NCBI GenBank assembly: GCA_900470095.1
Contig: UBZM01000062.1
Coordinates: 1-64,000 of the forward strand
Origin: Hyphomicrobiales bacterium
Lineage (GTDB): Bacteria > Pseudomonadota > Alphaproteobacteria > Rhizobiales > Beijerinckiaceae
Direction of reading: 5' to 3'
DNA length: 64,000 nucleotides
The translations under genes were made by a program, and so were the position numbers. The notes under the pieces are model-generated. The model worked only from the letters and a program-made list of their open reading frames with translations, did not search any database and had not been told where the DNA came from. Positions 63,875 through 64,000 of this stretch are shown one piece after another. Each line of letters begins with the position of its first letter. Positions within the stretch are counted from its first letter, which is position 1.

Positions 63875-64000
63875 CTACTCAGCCGCCGACCGCCCTTTTG
63901 CATCGCGCTCGTAGACGGCGAGGAATGCCTTGCCCATCAACGAGCTTTCGCCATCGATGGCTTTCCGGAGCACCGCGCCCCGGATTGCCTGGATCTTTCC
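63875..64000 (-). CDS. Partial CDS running off the right edge
   Basis: An open frame on the minus strand ends at a TAG (63875-63877) and stays open to the edge, giving 41 C-terminal residues that include GESSLMGKAFLAVYERDAKG. The composition is protein-like and it ends 51 bp after the ugpC stop, in convergent orientation. Too little is present to name a family. Confidence 0.5.
   Translation of the reverse strand, partial: GKIQAIRGAVLRKAIDGESSLMGKAFLAVYERDAKGRSAAE

Overview
The window is ordinary chromosomal DNA of a high-GC alphaproteobacterium. Gene content and order (rph-rdgB-hemW next to hrcA, an OlsB-like acyltransferase, a DUF2244 gene behind nth, a YifB/ComM ATPase, many periplasmic-binding-protein transporters) point to the Hyphomicrobiales, most like Bosea or a relative. 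This placement is inference from family knowledge, not from a database search. About 63 protein genes and one tRNA-Ser(GGA) are supported. I see no insertion sequence, prophage, CRISPR array, plasmid origin or block of deviating base composition.

Layout. 0.2-4.6 kb: an MmyB-type regulator divergent from a DHA2 drug exporter, tRNA-Ser, a small membrane protein and an orphan TAXI binding protein. 5-14.6 kb: comM/yifB, a hybrid histidine kinase, an OlsB-like acyltransferase, the overlapping minus-strand chain GST-queG-SDR, uppP and corA. 14.7-19.5 kb: an MFS_3 exporter with a soluble tail, msrQ without msrP, a HAD phosphatase and an MFS symporter. 19.6-24.9 kb: lepA, an XRE-cupin/GNAT pair, a MarR/DUF1772 divergent pair, a DUF3297 gene and an ankyrin gene translationally coupled to hrcA. 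25-33.4 kb: hrcA, rph-rdgB-hemW, a LpoA-like lipoprotein, rsmI-yraN-gshB and a MoeB/ThiF protein.

33.5-43.3 kb is a nucleoside uptake and salvage operon: a BMP-family binding protein, an MBL-fold hydrolase, a NupOPQ-like ABC transporter, cytidine deaminase, purine nucleoside phosphorylase, deoC, deoA and a GhrA-like dehydrogenase. From the ABC ATPase gene to the dehydrogenase nearly all junctions overlap or touch. Imported nucleosides would be deaminated and phosphorolysed, and deoxyribose 5-phosphate cleaved to acetaldehyde and glyceraldehyde 3-phosphate. Phosphopentomutase is not in the window.

43.4-53.5 kb: a phytase-like esterase, an SPW membrane protein, a xylose-type ABC transporter (xylF-xylH-xylG, with a half-size ATPase), nth, a DUF2244 gene, an NTF2-like protein, a GAF/HD-GYP protein, a methyltransferase and an Ada-like alkyltransferase. 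53.5-64 kb: a large membrane protein of unknown role, then a divergent locus. To the left run an FAH-family hydrolase/dehydratase, a PfkB kinase and a trans-3-hydroxyproline dehydratase; to the right runs ugpB-ugpA-creatininase-ugpE-ugpC. A creatininase-family gene sits between the two permease genes, and a strong terminator-like hairpin separates ugpB from the rest.

The most unusual points are the creatininase inside the ugp operon, the sugar-acid/hydroxyproline genes facing it across overlapping inverted repeats, a hybrid kinase with an extra degenerate receiver, an ABM-like tail on an MFS exporter, and a repeated TAG-type -10 element (CTAGNCT/CTAGCTT) ahead of at least five genes. I found no clear candidate for an entirely new multi-gene defence or mobile system.
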